Position numbers and translations under genes: made by a program | Notes under the pieces: generated by a model | Database searches by the model: none | What the model was told of the DNA's origin: nothing | Seen by the model: only the letters and a program-made list of their open reading frames with translations | From: Cyclobacteriaceae bacterium | Lineage (GTDB): Bacteria > Bacteroidota > Bacteroidia > Cytophagales > Cyclobacteriaceae | Length of the DNA: 51,036 bases | NCBI GenBank assembly: GCA_026989535.1 | Contig: JALSJD010000201.1 | Span: 1-51,036, forward strand | Reading direction: 5' to 3' | Shown here: positions 15,021 to 23,700 of the stretch, in pieces | Layout of the letters: each line of letters starts with the position of its first letter | Position numbering within the stretch: the first letter of the stretch is position 1

Positions 15021-16676
15021 ATGAAAAATAATTTAATAACACGGATAATAATTGGCAGCTTTTTAGTTCTGCTTCTGGTAGCAGCTACCATTCCTTCTAA
15101 CCGTTTTTTTGAAATTGCCAAAAACATAGAAATTTACGCTTCGCTCTATAAAACGGTGAATGAAGTATATGTGGATGAAGTGAACCCAAGCCATTTAATG
15201 AATACTGCTGTAAAATCTATGCTCTCAAAGCTAGACCCCTACACGGTGTACATCTCCGAAGACAAAATTGAGGACTTTAGAACACAAAGCACGGGACAAT
15301 ATGGAGGCATAGGGGCTTCAACCATTCGGTTAGAAGGGCGAGTATATATTTCGAATGTTGTACCTGAAGGGCCAGCAGCAACAGCAGGAATTGAAGTGGG
15401 TGATGAAGTAATTTATGCTTCGGGTGTACCTGTATTAAACAAATCTAACGAAGAACTAAATCAATTAGTAAGAGGGCAGGCAAAAACCACAATTATATTA
15501 GGCATTAGAAAAAATGGAGAAGATACAACCATTAATGTAGGTGTTCTTAGAGATAAAATAACGATTAAAAATGTGCCTTATTATGGCATCATTAGAGATA
15601 ATGTGGGTTATGTAAAATTTACTCAATTTACTAAAAACGGAGGCAAAAACATTGACAAGGCTGTAAAAGAGCTAAAAAAACAAGGCGCCACTTCGCTTAT
15701 TATTGATCTTAGAAGCAATCCGGGAGGTCTTTTACACGAAGCCGTAAATATTTGTAATTTGTTTTTACCTAAAGGCAAATTAATAGTAGAAACCAAAGGT
15801 AAGCGACCTGAGAACTCGGCAGAATTTAAAACACTAAACCAACCCGTTGACCTTAACATACCACTGGCAATACTTATAAATAATTCAAGTGCATCGGCCT
15901 CTGAAATTGTAGCCGGCACTCTACAAGATTATGACAGAGCCGTTATTATTGGGCAAAAATCATTTGGCAAAGGACTGGTTCAAAATGTTAGACCCCTTAC
16001 CTATAATGCGCAACTTAAAGTTACTATTGCCAAATATTATACACCAAGTGGCAGGTGCATTCAAGCACTCGATTACACCCACCGTAACGAAAACGGGAGT
16101 ATTGGCAAAGTGGCTGATTCGTTAAAAACTGCTTATAAAACAGAAAATGGGCGTATCGTTTACGATGGAGGAGGCATTGACCCTGATGTGGTTCAGGTGG
16201 AAGAAACCTTTTCTCCTCTTGTCATTAAACTCATTCAAAAAGGGTATATATACAAGTACGCCAATAAATTTAAACTAAAATATAGCAGCATAGCAGCCCC
16301 TGCGCAGTTTAATATAAGCAACGAGCAATTTAATGATTTTTTGGATTGGGTAAGCCAATACGATTTAACCTATAAAACAAAGCTCGAAAAGCAAATTGAC
16401 CGCATAGAAGCATTGTCTGAATCATCAAAATTTACTTCTCCCCTTTTTGCAGCTACCCTTAATGAACTAAAATCGGAAATTAAAAGCCCCATAAGAAAGC
16501 AATTGCAACAAGAAAGCAACATCATTAAAGAAATACTGGAAGCAGAAATAGCCTTACGCTATTATGACGATGAAGGAGGTATTGAAACAACTTTAGCAGA
16601 CGATGAAGAAATTGACAAGGCTGTAGAAGTGCTTACAGACACTCAACAGTACAAAGCCTTATTGAGTGGAATATAG
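15021..16676 (+). CDS. S41 family C-terminal processing protease (CtpA-type)
   Basis: A 551-residue carboxy-terminal processing serine protease exported to the periplasm. An N-terminal hydrophobic segment (about residues 8-24) acts as signal or anchor. A PDZ domain spans about 95-180 (GGIGASTIRLEGRVYISNVV, then GPAATAGIEVGDEVIYASGV). The S41 core has FTQFTKNGGKNIDKAV, DLRSNPGGLLHEAV near 232 and the catalytic Ser292 in SSASASEI, with Lys317 in SFGKG exactly 25 residues on and Gln321 four later, the spacing of the Ser-Lys dyad and Gln in CtpB-type proteases. A helical C-terminal extension (about 430-551) is common in Bacteroidota members. Such proteases trim or degrade envelope proteins. It is likely monocistronic. 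Confidence 0.93.
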   Translation: MKNNLITRIIIGSFLVLLLVAATIPSNRFFEIAKNIEIYASLYKTVNEVYVDEVNPSHLMNTAVKSMLSKLDPYTVYISEDKIEDFRTQSTGQYGGIGASTIRLEGRVYISNVVPEGPAATAGIEVGDEVIYASGVPVLNKSNEELNQLVRGQAKTTIILGIRKNGEDTTINVGVLRDKITIKNVPYYGIIRDNVGYVKFTQFTKNGGKNIDKAVKELKKQGATSLIIDLRSNPGGLLHEAVNICNLFLPKGKLIVETKGKRPENSAEFKTLNQPVDLNIPLAILINNSSASASEIVAGTLQDYDRAVIIGQKSFGKGLVQNVRPLTYNAQLKVTIAKYYTPSGRCIQALDYTHRNENGSIGKVADSLKTAYKTENGRIVYDGGGIDPDVVQVEETFSPLVIKLIQKGYIYKYANKFKLKYSSIAAPAQFNISNEQFNDFLDWVSQYDLTYKTKLEKQIDRIEALSESSKFTSPLFAATLNELKSEIKSPIRKQLQQESNIIKEILEAEIALRYYDDEGGIETTLADDEEIDKAVEVLTDTQQYKALLSGI

Positions 16677-16730
16677 GTTTGCTTCGGTACATTACTGAGC
16701 TACAAAAAAATGTAATTCCAAATTTACAGA

Positions 16731-16770
16731 TTCCTGCCTTCGCAGGAATGACGGTTGTTTTTTGTTTTTC
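16731..16770 (+). terminator. Hairpin TTCCTGC-ctt-CGCAGGAA with T-rich tail
   Basis: TTCCTGCCTTCGCAGGAA (16731-16748), then TGACGGTTG and a T-rich run. It lies 55 bases after ctpA and may end its transcript. The unit 'cagattcctgc ... gaatgacg' is also a dispersed repeat seen in a longer form at 48932-49012. Confidence 0.6.
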
Positions 16771-16822
16771 TTAAGAGCACCTCTATTAATTTAATAAACT
16801 TTGATAAAAGTGCTTCAAAAAA

Positions 16823-17419
16823 TCAATTATTTCCGCAATATTTTGCAAGGGCTTTTTCGGCCTCAACTACACCCAACTCTTTTGCTTTGGCAAAATCCTT
16901 GCAAGCAGATGTATTCTTTTTTTGATACACAAATAAGGTGCCTCGGTATAAATAAGCCATTCCATTCTTGGGATCTAACCTAATGGCAATATTATAATCT
17001 GAATATGCTTTTCTTATCTGCCCCATTTTTTGATTGGCCTTGGCTCGATATACATACGCCAAGCTGCTTTGTTTATGGCTTTCTACCGCCTTATTAAAGG
17101 CATAATAGGCTACTTCGTAATTTTTAGCTGCAAAGTCTATTTCGCCCAATGTAATCCTTGCTTGCAAATGATTTGGTTCAAGTTCTAAAAGGTTGTTCAA
17201 ATCCTCTTTAGCTTCTTGTTGCTTGCCAAGTTTATCATAGGTCATGGCTCTGTTATAAAGCGTTTTAATATTACGTGGATAAATGGTTAAGTATTTATCA
17301 TACGCTTCCAGTGCTTTTTCATACTCCCCTTGGTCATAATACTGGTCACCTTCTTCCGTTTTCTTACCTGTGCATGATATCAAAATCACAAGAAACCCTG
17401 CTATTAGTATTCGCTTCAT
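16823..17419 (-). CDS. TPR-repeat lipoprotein
   Basis: A 198-residue lipoprotein made almost wholly of tetratricopeptide repeats. The signal peptide ends at lipobox ILISC with Cys16. At least four repeats follow from residue 25: GDQYYDQGEYEKALEAYDKY, then LYNRAMTYDKLGKQQEAKED, ARITLGEIDFAAKNYEVAYY, YVYRAKANQKMGQIRKAYSD and a final one ending in TSACKDFAKAKELG. The repeats likely bind partner proteins in the periplasm. It is downstream of the hydrolase gene (26-base gap, same strand), so probably in one operon. Confidence 0.85.
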   Translation of the reverse strand: MKRILIAGFLVILISCTGKKTEEGDQYYDQGEYEKALEAYDKYLTIYPRNIKTLYNRAMTYDKLGKQQEAKEDLNNLLELEPNHLQARITLGEIDFAAKNYEVAYYAFNKAVESHKQSSLAYVYRAKANQKMGQIRKAYSDYNIAIRLDPKNGMAYLYRGTLFVYQKKNTSACKDFAKAKELGVVEAEKALAKYCGNN

Positions 17420-17445
17420 AGTACTACACCAGAAATTACTCCCGG

Positions 17446-18192
17446 TTATTTTAAAGAATTAAGAAAATTTTCTACAGCTTCCCAATAAAACACAGAATCT
17501 CCAAATTTAGGCCATAATGCACGTGAGCCGTGGTTGCCGGCTGTTGTTGGCATAAAATTAACTTTCTGTTCCGAAGGAATGGCCGCAAAGATACTCGACC
17601 AACTCGATTTTTCGCCCCTAGCAGAAGTAATAAACACAGGCTGTGTAATTTTTGAGGCAGATTCTGTAATCCATGTTTTAGATTTTCCCTGACCGGCAAA
17701 ATACTCTCCTGGCGAAAAAGACATAACAGCATCTACATTGCCAACATGGTCGCCTGCATATTTTAATACCAATGCCGATGAATAGGAACTACCCCAAAGT
17801 ATAATTTTACCCTCTGCATAAAAATCAGAAACATAGGCCACCGCAGCTTCAATATCTGGGTAGGTATCAACATAGGCTGTTGGTTTCATAGCTTTTTGTG
17901 CATTAATAGATGATTGGTTCTTAACGCCATTTACTTCGCCCCCTGATCGTAAATCAACTGCAAGGCAATTAAACCCTAACGTTGTTAGCCTTGGAACTAT
18001 CTCCTTGTATTCCCCTCGGCTCCATCGTGCCTGATGAAAAAGAATAATAAAAGGTGCTGCTTTATCATTGGGCATATATAAATCTGCTGTTAGCTCCAGT
18101 CCGTCTTTAGAGTTAAACGTAATTGTTTGAACTTCCTGCGCCACTCCCCACAATGGCGATAAGCAAAATACCAGTAGTATTATTTTTTTCAT
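17446..18192 (-). CDS. Secreted alpha/beta hydrolase (dienelactone hydrolase-like)
   Basis: A 248-residue exported hydrolase. The signal peptide ends near residue 18 (GVAQ). The fold is visible as PFIILFHQARWSRGEY (oxyanion strand and loop), FNCLAVDLRSGGEVNG, IILWGSSYSSALVLKYAG and AVMSFSPGEYF. The nucleophile elbow reads G-S-S-Y-S, so the second Gly of the usual GxSxG is Ser; the nucleophile is Ser in the middle. A candidate catalytic His is in AGNHGSRALW near residue 220. Substrate unknown; likely an ester or lactone in the periplasm. The TPR lipoprotein follows in the same direction. Confidence 0.78.
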   Translation of the reverse strand: MKKIILLVFCLSPLWGVAQEVQTITFNSKDGLELTADLYMPNDKAAPFIILFHQARWSRGEYKEIVPRLTTLGFNCLAVDLRSGGEVNGVKNQSSINAQKAMKPTAYVDTYPDIEAAVAYVSDFYAEGKIILWGSSYSSALVLKYAGDHVGNVDAVMSFSPGEYFAGQGKSKTWITESASKITQPVFITSARGEKSSWSSIFAAIPSEQKVNFMPTTAGNHGSRALWPKFGDSVFYWEAVENFLNSLK

Positions 18193-18392
18193 GGCTTAGT
18201 AATTTATTTTCATTGATTAAATATCTGCATTAACAGAACGTGAAGCTATTATAACTTTAATCGGCTAAGTTTTACAGAATACCGCAATAAAGTAAAAAAC
18301 AGAAATGATGAGCTAAAAAAGCATACTGTTTTCATTTTATAGTATTGAATCCAATGGCTACCGGATGCTGTATATATGTAGAACTAGCCCCT

Positions 18393-19214
18393 TTAATCTA
18401 CTACCTTGGGTGGCTTACTTAAATTATCATAAGCAGTAAGCTCAATGCCTGCATGGCCAATAAACATTTTGGCTGATATTTTTAAAGGTATCTTATTTTC
18501 ATCATCCGAAAACCATGCTATAATTGAATCACCTTCTTCAAAGGTATTATTATCAGGCATTACTGGTATAAATTTAATGCTTTTAAATTTACCAGCTTTG
18601 GTTTTTAAAATTTCTCTGCCCCACATAACTATTTTAAAATCATAGAATGTATCTTCTAAAAAAGAATAAATTTCAACGGTATCTCCCTTTTGCAAATTGC
18701 TAAAATCAACCGTTCTAAGATAAAGAAACCCTGACATAAACTCCCTACTCAATCGCTCCATCCCATACGTTTTAGGCTCTTTATACGTGCTTTTTTCAAA
18801 GTCAAAATCTTTTACTTTAATCGAATCTTTTTCAAAATCGAAATAAACCACCTCGTTTTTTCGATATTTTCCTTCTACCAAAGTTCTATACGCAATATGT
18901 GTAACTAGCGAAGTTGTATCAACATAAGCACCCCAATGGTCATCAACACTTGCAAGCCAATCAACAAAGCCACTGGTTTTGCCATACGAATCTAGTTTGT
19001 AACAAATACGATTTTTAACTTTATGAAGCGTTGGTTGAATTTGGAAAGAGCCTTTGCCCACCGTAAATATGCCAAAGGTTGCTTTATACTCTAAATATTC
19101 GCCTCTTTTAAAGGTAGGCCTTGGAATATAACCGTAGGGGTCTTCTTTAGGAGCCTGAGAATAAACAGAGTTTGCTATAAAAGCAAAGAGTGCTAACACA
19201 AGTATTTTAATCAT
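18393..19214 (-). CDS. DUF3108 domain-containing secreted protein
   Basis: A 273-residue exported protein. The signal peptide (residues 1-19, ending VYSQ) is followed by a DUF3108 domain spanning most of the chain: FKRGEYLEYKATFGIFTVGKGSF near residue 35, FVDWLASVDDHWGAYVDTTSL near 80, and VMWGREILKTKAGKFKSIKF near 197. DUF3108 proteins are predicted beta-barrel-like envelope proteins of unknown function. It follows dapD on the same strand after 30 bases; a -7-like TAGGTTTG (19229-19236, minus strand) in that gap could give it a promoter of its own. Confidence 0.85.
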   Translation of the reverse strand: MIKILVLALFAFIANSVYSQAPKEDPYGYIPRPTFKRGEYLEYKATFGIFTVGKGSFQIQPTLHKVKNRICYKLDSYGKTSGFVDWLASVDDHWGAYVDTTSLVTHIAYRTLVEGKYRKNEVVYFDFEKDSIKVKDFDFEKSTYKEPKTYGMERLSREFMSGFLYLRTVDFSNLQKGDTVEIYSFLEDTFYDFKIVMWGREILKTKAGKFKSIKFIPVMPDNNTFEEGDSIIAWFSDDENKIPLKISAKMFIGHAGIELTAYDNLSKPPKVVD

Positions 19215-19244
19215 AAAGCAATTATTAACAAACCTAATGCCAAA

Positions 19245-20057
19245 TTATACCGAAACATTATTTTCACGCAGGGCATTATTAAGTGAGGTCTTTTTATTGG
19301 TACTTTCTTTTCTAACTCCAATTATTAACGCGCAAGGCACATTATAAGTACCTGCAGCAAACTCTTTTGGGTAAGAACCCGGAATTACCACTGAGCTAGG
19401 CGGTACATATCCTTTATAAATTACAGGTTCTTTACCTGTAACATCTATAATTTTTGAACTTGCCGTTAAGGTAACATTGGCACCAAGCACGGCTTCTTTA
19501 CCAATATGCACGCCTTCTACCAAAATACACCTCGAACCAATAAAGGCATCGTCTTCAATTATAACTGGAGCCGCCTGAATAGGCTCTAACACGCCTCCAA
19601 TTCCTACTCCTCCGCTTAGGTGTACATTTTTCCCAACCTGTGCACAACTGCCAACAGTAGCCCAAGTATCCACCATAGTGCCAGAGTCAACATAGGCTCC
19701 AATGTTAATGTATGAGGGCATCATAACCACGCCTCTATTTACAAACGAACCATACCTTGCAATCGCATGCGGCACTACTCTTACCCCTAAATCGGCATAG
19801 CCCGATTTGAGTTTTATCTTGTCATGAAACTCCAGTGGCCCCACCTCAATTGTTTCCATTTTTTGCAATGGAAAATATAAAATTACAGCTTTCTTTATCC
19901 AGTCATTTACCAACCATTTATCCCCCTCAGGCTCGGCCACTCGCAAGGCTCCCTTATCCAAAAGTTCAACTACATTTTCAATGGCTTTTTGTGTGGCTGC
20001 GTCATTAATTAATTCTCGGTTTTCCCAAGCAGCTTCTATTAAATTTTTGTCCGTCAT
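19245..20057 (-). CDS. dapD: Tetrahydrodipicolinate N-succinyltransferase
   Basis: A 270-residue enzyme of lysine and diaminopimelate synthesis. It transfers succinyl from succinyl-CoA to tetrahydrodipicolinate in the cytoplasm. The N-terminal helical part (LIEAAWENRELIND, then AVILYFPLQKMETIEVGP) is followed by a left-handed beta-helix of hexapeptide repeats from about 105 to 230 (VVMMPSYINIGAYVDSGTMV, WATVGSCAQVGKNVHLSGGV, IEDDAFIGSRCILVEGVHIG). The conserved EPIQAAPVIIEDDAFIG block identifies DapD rather than another acyltransferase. Length matches the family (about 270). It is divergent from the glycosyltransferase, with only 23 bases between starts, so both promoters must overlap coding sequence or one gene relies on a distant promoter. 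Confidence 0.96.
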   Translation of the reverse strand: MTDKNLIEAAWENRELINDAATQKAIENVVELLDKGALRVAEPEGDKWLVNDWIKKAVILYFPLQKMETIEVGPLEFHDKIKLKSGYADLGVRVVPHAIARYGSFVNRGVVMMPSYINIGAYVDSGTMVDTWATVGSCAQVGKNVHLSGGVGIGGVLEPIQAAPVIIEDDAFIGSRCILVEGVHIGKEAVLGANVTLTASSKIIDVTGKEPVIYKGYVPPSSVVIPGSYPKEFAAGTYNVPCALIIGVRKESTNKKTSLNNALRENNVSV

Positions 20058-20080
20058 ATTTCTGTATTACCTTAACAACT

Positions 20081-21190
20081 GTGAAAAGAAAAATTCTAAT
20101 AGCCTCATTCTTAAAACCAGTAAACGACATTAGAAGTTATGAAAAAATTGCCAAAAGTTTGGCAAGCAATTCTACTAATGAAGTGTACTGTATTGGCTAT
20201 CCGTCAAATATAGAATTAAGTGATAACAAAATTAAACTATTGCCATTATCTTACTTTAACAAAAGTGGATTTGGTAGGTTAAGGGCACGATGGGAAGCCT
20301 TTAAATTATATGTTAAAGTTAAACCTGAAGTAATTATAGTTAACTCTCCTGATTTATTGTTTGTTACATGTACATACAAAATATTATTTGGTGCTAAAAT
20401 CATCTATGATATACGCGAAAACTACTTCAGAAACCTTTGGTTCCAAAAAAATTATTTTTGGGGGTTACGCCATGCTTTGGCTCTGTTAGTTAGAACTAAA
20501 GAGGTATTTCTTTCTCCCCTATTCACACATTTTATACTAGCAGAAAAGGTATATAAACAGCAACTTAGTTTTATTGGACGCAGGCATACCATTATCGAAA
20601 ATAAAAGCTTGCCTCCTAAAATAAATAGAACGCCAGCCAAAAAACCAGACTCGTTAACGTTTTTAATAAGTGGTACCATTGCGTATGAATACGGCATTAT
20701 AGAAGGGGTATATTTTTATAAAAACGTAGTCCAGTTTTTGCCTAATTCTTCCCTAAAAATTATTGGTCATTGCCCAAACAAAACATTGTATAATAACCTC
20801 AAAATTTTAGCCAACGAAAACACCCAAATTAATCTGAAAATATCTTCAAATCCTGTAGCACATGTTAAAATTGAAGAAGCCATTTTGGAAGCTGATTTTG
20901 GGCTACTCCCTTACCAAAACAATAAGAGTTTTAGCGGAAAGTGGCCTACCAAAATTTTCGAATATATGGCTCATCAGCTCCCCATCATAATTCAAAAAAA
21001 TAAAACTTGGAATACATTTATTGAGGATAATAATGCAGGAATTTCCATCAACTTTTTGAAGTTAGAATCACTTGACATGTCAACCTTCTTTAAGAAAGAA
21101 TTTTATAATAACCCACTTCCAAACAGTATTTATTGGACTTCTTTAGAAGCAAAGCTTACATCTGTTATAGAGGGCTGTTTCGAAAAGTAA
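20081..21190 (+). CDS. GT-B type glycosyltransferase (GT4-like)
   Basis: A 369-residue GT-B fold glycosyltransferase for surface glycans. The N-terminal Rossmann half has KRKILIASFLKPVNDIRSYEK, KVKPEVIIVNSPDLLFVT and AKIIYDIRENYFR; the C-terminal half has LTFLISGTIAYEYGIIEG, SSLKIIGHC, EADFGLLPY and the acceptor-donor signature KWPTKIFEYMAHQLPII near 292, where the family's E-x7-E motif is reduced. The start is GTG, with no better ATG nearby and no visible Shine-Dalgarno, which is normal for Bacteroidota. Sugar and acceptor cannot be told. It lies between dapD and the dtxR-feo operon. Confidence 0.8.
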   Translation: MKRKILIASFLKPVNDIRSYEKIAKSLASNSTNEVYCIGYPSNIELSDNKIKLLPLSYFNKSGFGRLRARWEAFKLYVKVKPEVIIVNSPDLLFVTCTYKILFGAKIIYDIRENYFRNLWFQKNYFWGLRHALALLVRTKEVFLSPLFTHFILAEKVYKQQLSFIGRRHTIIENKSLPPKINRTPAKKPDSLTFLISGTIAYEYGIIEGVYFYKNVVQFLPNSSLKIIGHCPNKTLYNNLKILANENTQINLKISSNPVAHVKIEEAILEADFGLLPYQNNKSFSGKWPTKIFEYMAHQLPIIIQKNKTWNTFIEDNNAGISINFLKLESLDMSTFFKKEFYNNPLPNSIYWTSLEAKLTSVIEGCFEK

Positions 21191-21202
21191 ATCAATATTA
21201 TT

Positions 21203-21248
21203 TTTAGTCTTATCTAAATTTATATTTATATTTGCTAAAATTTAGCAA
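21203..21248 (+). promoter_or_regulatory. dtxR-feo promoter with two palindromes
   Basis: A -7 box TATATTTG lies at 21227-21234. Upstream, over the -33 region, is TTTAGTCTTATCTAAA (21203-21218; arms TTTAG/CTAAA). Downstream, up to the ATG, is the perfect palindrome TTGCTAAAATTTAGCAA (21232-21248). Two half-site families built from CTAAA/TTTAG flank the promoter, as expected for autoregulation by the DtxR-type product. The link is inferred. Confidence 0.6.
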
Positions 21249-21249
21249 T

Positions 21250-21909
21250 ATGCTTACACAATCAGAAGAGAATTACCTAAAGTGTATTTATCATTTAAGC
21301 AGTAAAAGCAACGGTGCTATAAACACCAATGCCATTGCCGATAGCCTTGAAACAAAGGCGGCTTCGGTAACTGATATGATTCAAAAACTTGCCAATAAGG
21401 GACTGGCCTCTTACGTAAAGTACAAAGGGGTGAACCTTACAAATAAAGGTGAAAAAGAAGCACTAAAAGTGGTTCGTAAACATCGGCTTTGGGAGGTGTT
21501 TTTAGTAAAAGAGCTTGGCTTCAACTGGGATAAAGTGCACGACATTGCCGAACAGCTAGAGCATATTAAATCAACCACATTAATTGATAAACTCGACAAG
21601 TTTTTAGCATACCCTAAATTCGACCCCCATGGAGACCCCATTCCTGATGCGAATGGTGAAATAGCACCAAACCCCACCACCACGCTCAGTATTTTAAAGC
21701 CTGGAGACGTATGCACTGTAATTTGTGCTAAAGACACCTCAAGCGATTTATTGCTGTTTCTTGACAGGATAAACATTTCGCTTGGCACCCAATTAGAAGT
21801 AGTAGATTACCTAGAGTTTGATGGCTCTTATTCGGTTAAAGTTGATAATGGCAACCCAATTACACTATCAACCAAAGTAGCAGAAAATATTTTCATTGAT
21901 AAATTATGA
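21250..21909 (+). CDS. DtxR/MntR family metal-dependent repressor
   Basis: A 219-residue cytoplasmic regulator. The ATG at 21250 matches the family start (LTQSEENYLKCIYHL); a TTG 18 bases upstream lies inside the -7 box and is rejected. It has a winged helix (residues about 5-65), a dimerisation and metal domain and a C-terminal SH3-like domain (about 140-219). Metal ligands can be placed by the pattern HRLWEVF (His79/Glu83 of DtxR) and HDIAEQLEH (His98, residue 102, Glu105, His106). Residue 102 is Glu, as in MntR, rather than the Cys of DtxR; position 10 is Asn. It heads the operon and overlaps the next gene by 4 bases (ATGA). Predicted to sense Fe(II) or Mn(II) and repress feo. Confidence 0.93.
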   Translation: MLTQSEENYLKCIYHLSSKSNGAINTNAIADSLETKAASVTDMIQKLANKGLASYVKYKGVNLTNKGEKEALKVVRKHRLWEVFLVKELGFNWDKVHDIAEQLEHIKSTTLIDKLDKFLAYPKFDPHGDPIPDANGEIAPNPTTTLSILKPGDVCTVICAKDTSSDLLLFLDRINISLGTQLEVVDYLEFDGSYSVKVDNGNPITLSTKVAENIFIDKL

Positions 21910-22934
21910 ACCAAGCAGCTATAAATCTTATTGTTTTTGCCGCATTGGTTGCTATTATATGGCTGGTTAGTAAACTAATTTTAAGCAGAAATATATTACA
22001 TAGCAAAGAGCAAAAACATAAAACATTAACCGAAGACATTCTTAAACAGCTTTTTCATGTACAACAAAGCAATCGTATTGCCACTATTAGTAATTTATCA
22101 GGTGCTTTAAAAATTAGAAAGGCCAAAATTTTACCTATGGTGGTTCAAATGACAAAAGCTGGGCTGATTGAAACAGTTGATGACACCATATTACTTACCG
22201 AAGAAGGGAAAGCCTATGGGTTAAAAATTATAAGAATCCATCGCCTTTGGGAAAAGTATTTGGCAGAAAAAACAGGATATAAAGCTGCTGAGTGGCATTA
22301 TTTAGCAGAAAAGATGGAGCACCAGCTAAATGAAAAAGAGATATTGGAGCTAAGCGATACATTAGGAAATCCTTTATTCGACCCACATGGCGACCCTATT
22401 CCTACACAAGAAGGGGATATAGCTCCGGTAGAGTGGATTCCTCTGCCCACTTATCCTTTAAATATGCCCGGAAAAATAGCGCATATCGAAGATGAACCAG
22501 GGGTAATTTACCAGCAAATATTAGCCAAGCGCATTCTAGTCGGATCGCATATTAAGGTAATATCATCTAATAAAAATGAAATAATAATTAGCAGCGAAGG
22601 CCAAAAACATATTTTTTCGCCCATTGTAGCCGCCAACATTAGCATTGTTCCACTAAGTAAAAACGAAGCGTATGAAGAACGTGCCGAGCGGCTATCTTCT
22701 TTGCAAGAAAACCAATGGGCGGAAGTACTCGGAATATCAAAAGAGTGCAGAGGAGCCAACAGACGCAGACTTTTAGATTTAGGTATTTTACAAGGCACAA
22801 AAATTAAAGTGGATTTAGCCAGCCCACTCAGAGACCCCATAGCCTATCGAGTGCGTAACACATCCATTGCGTTACGTAATTCTTTGGCTGATTTAATCCT
22901 AATTAAAAAATTGAATGCAGATGAAAACACATAG
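21906..22934 (+). CDS. Membrane-anchored DtxR-like protein fused to FeoA domain
   Basis: A 342-residue fusion. An N-terminal membrane helix (about residues 6-27, LIVFAALVAIIWLVSKLIL) is followed by a DtxR-like winged helix (about 40-100), a dimerisation domain with the ligand pattern HRLWEKY and WHYLAEKMEH (Glu at the Cys102 position, as in the preceding regulator), the shared FDPHGDPIPTQEG block, an SH3-like region and a C-terminal FeoA domain (about 268-340: VLGISKECRGANRRRLLDLGILQGTKIKV). FeoA assists FeoB, so this protein could couple a metal sensor to the permease at the membrane. It overlaps its neighbours by 4 and 20 bases. Whether the winged helix still binds DNA is unknown. Confidence 0.82.
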   Translation: MNQAAINLIVFAALVAIIWLVSKLILSRNILHSKEQKHKTLTEDILKQLFHVQQSNRIATISNLSGALKIRKAKILPMVVQMTKAGLIETVDDTILLTEEGKAYGLKIIRIHRLWEKYLAEKTGYKAAEWHYLAEKMEHQLNEKEILELSDTLGNPLFDPHGDPIPTQEGDIAPVEWIPLPTYPLNMPGKIAHIEDEPGVIYQQILAKRILVGSHIKVISSNKNEIIISSEGQKHIFSPIVAANISIVPLSKNEAYEERAERLSSLQENQWAEVLGISKECRGANRRRLLDLGILQGTKIKVDLASPLRDPIAYRVRNTSIALRNSLADLILIKKLNADENT

Positions 22935-23700
22935 CGAAGAAGCATGTACAGATTGTACTTTTCATAATACGGAAGGGCTCAAAAAGTTAGGCGTTAACAC
23001 CTCTGAAGTGGACTTTGTGGTGGCACTTGCGGGCAATCCTAATACTGGGAAAAGCACCGTTTTTAACGCATTAACCGGATTACGGCAGCATACAGGTAAT
23101 TGGCCTGGTAAAACTGTTTTGCGTGCCGAGGGCGGCTATTCTTATGGCTCAAAAAAATATAAATTAATTGATTTACCTGGTACATATTCGTTGCTATCCA
23201 CTTCGGAGGATGAAGAAGTAGCACGTAATTTTATACTATTTGGCAAACCTGATGTAACAGTAATTGTGGTAGATGCAGCACGTTTAGAGCGTAATTTAAA
23301 CCTAGTTTTGCAGGTATTAGAAATTACGAATAATGCAGTAATTTGCCTTAACTTATTAGACGAAGCCAAAAGACATAAAATTACAGTGGATGAAAGGGCA
23401 TTGGCGCGCGATTTAGGCGTGCCTGTAGTGGGCACAGTTGCGCGAACCCAAGAAGGTATCCCTGCTTTATTAAACACCATTTCTAAGGTAGCTCAGGGCG
23501 AAATTATTTGCAAACCGCATCGTGTTAAAAGCCTTTCTAAACCCATCGAAGAATCAGTAAATGAATTAACTAAAAAAATTGAGGTCCAGTTTCCGGGGTT
23601 GCCCAATAGTCGTTGGGTGGCATTTCGCCTATTAGAAGGCGACCAACGAATAACCAACGCAATAACTACCAACGAATTAAGCGAGCTGATAGACGTATGA
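22915..23700 (+). CDS. feoB: FeoB GTPase domain, separate protein
   Basis: A 261-residue soluble G protein equal to the N-terminal part of FeoB, which gates ferrous iron transport. Motifs: G1 GNPNTGKST near 36, G2 region [11 protein letters not shown] near 57, G3 DLPGTYSL near 84, G4 NLLDEAKRH near 145. Residues 180-261 begin the helical GDI-like domain. A second ATG six bases on (22921) is an alternative start and gives [12 protein letters not shown]; the N-terminal CxxC may bind metal. In most bacteria this domain is fused to the permease. Here the frame ends with TGA inside ATGA, which also starts the permease gene. It overlaps the upstream gene by 20 bases. Confidence 0.92.
   Translation: MQMKTHSEEACTDCTFHNTEGLKKLGVNTSEVDFVVALAGNPNTGKSTVFNALTGLRQHTGNWPGKTVLRAEGGYSYGSKKYKLIDLPGTYSLLSTSEDEEVARNFILFGKPDVTVIVVDAARLERNLNLVLQVLEITNNAVICLNLLDEAKRHKITVDERALARDLGVPVVGTVARTQEGIPALLNTISKVAQGEIICKPHRVKSLSKPIEESVNELTKKIEVQFPGLPNSRWVAFRLLEGDQRITNAITTNELSELIDV

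Noticed and set aside
21232-21249. TTG start for the DtxR repressor
   Set aside because: Lies inside the -7 box and the palindrome; the ATG at 21250 matches the family start.
23613-23696. Upstream start of the FeoB permease
   Set aside because: Would overlap the GTPase gene by 88 bases; ATGA at 23697 is the natural coupled start.
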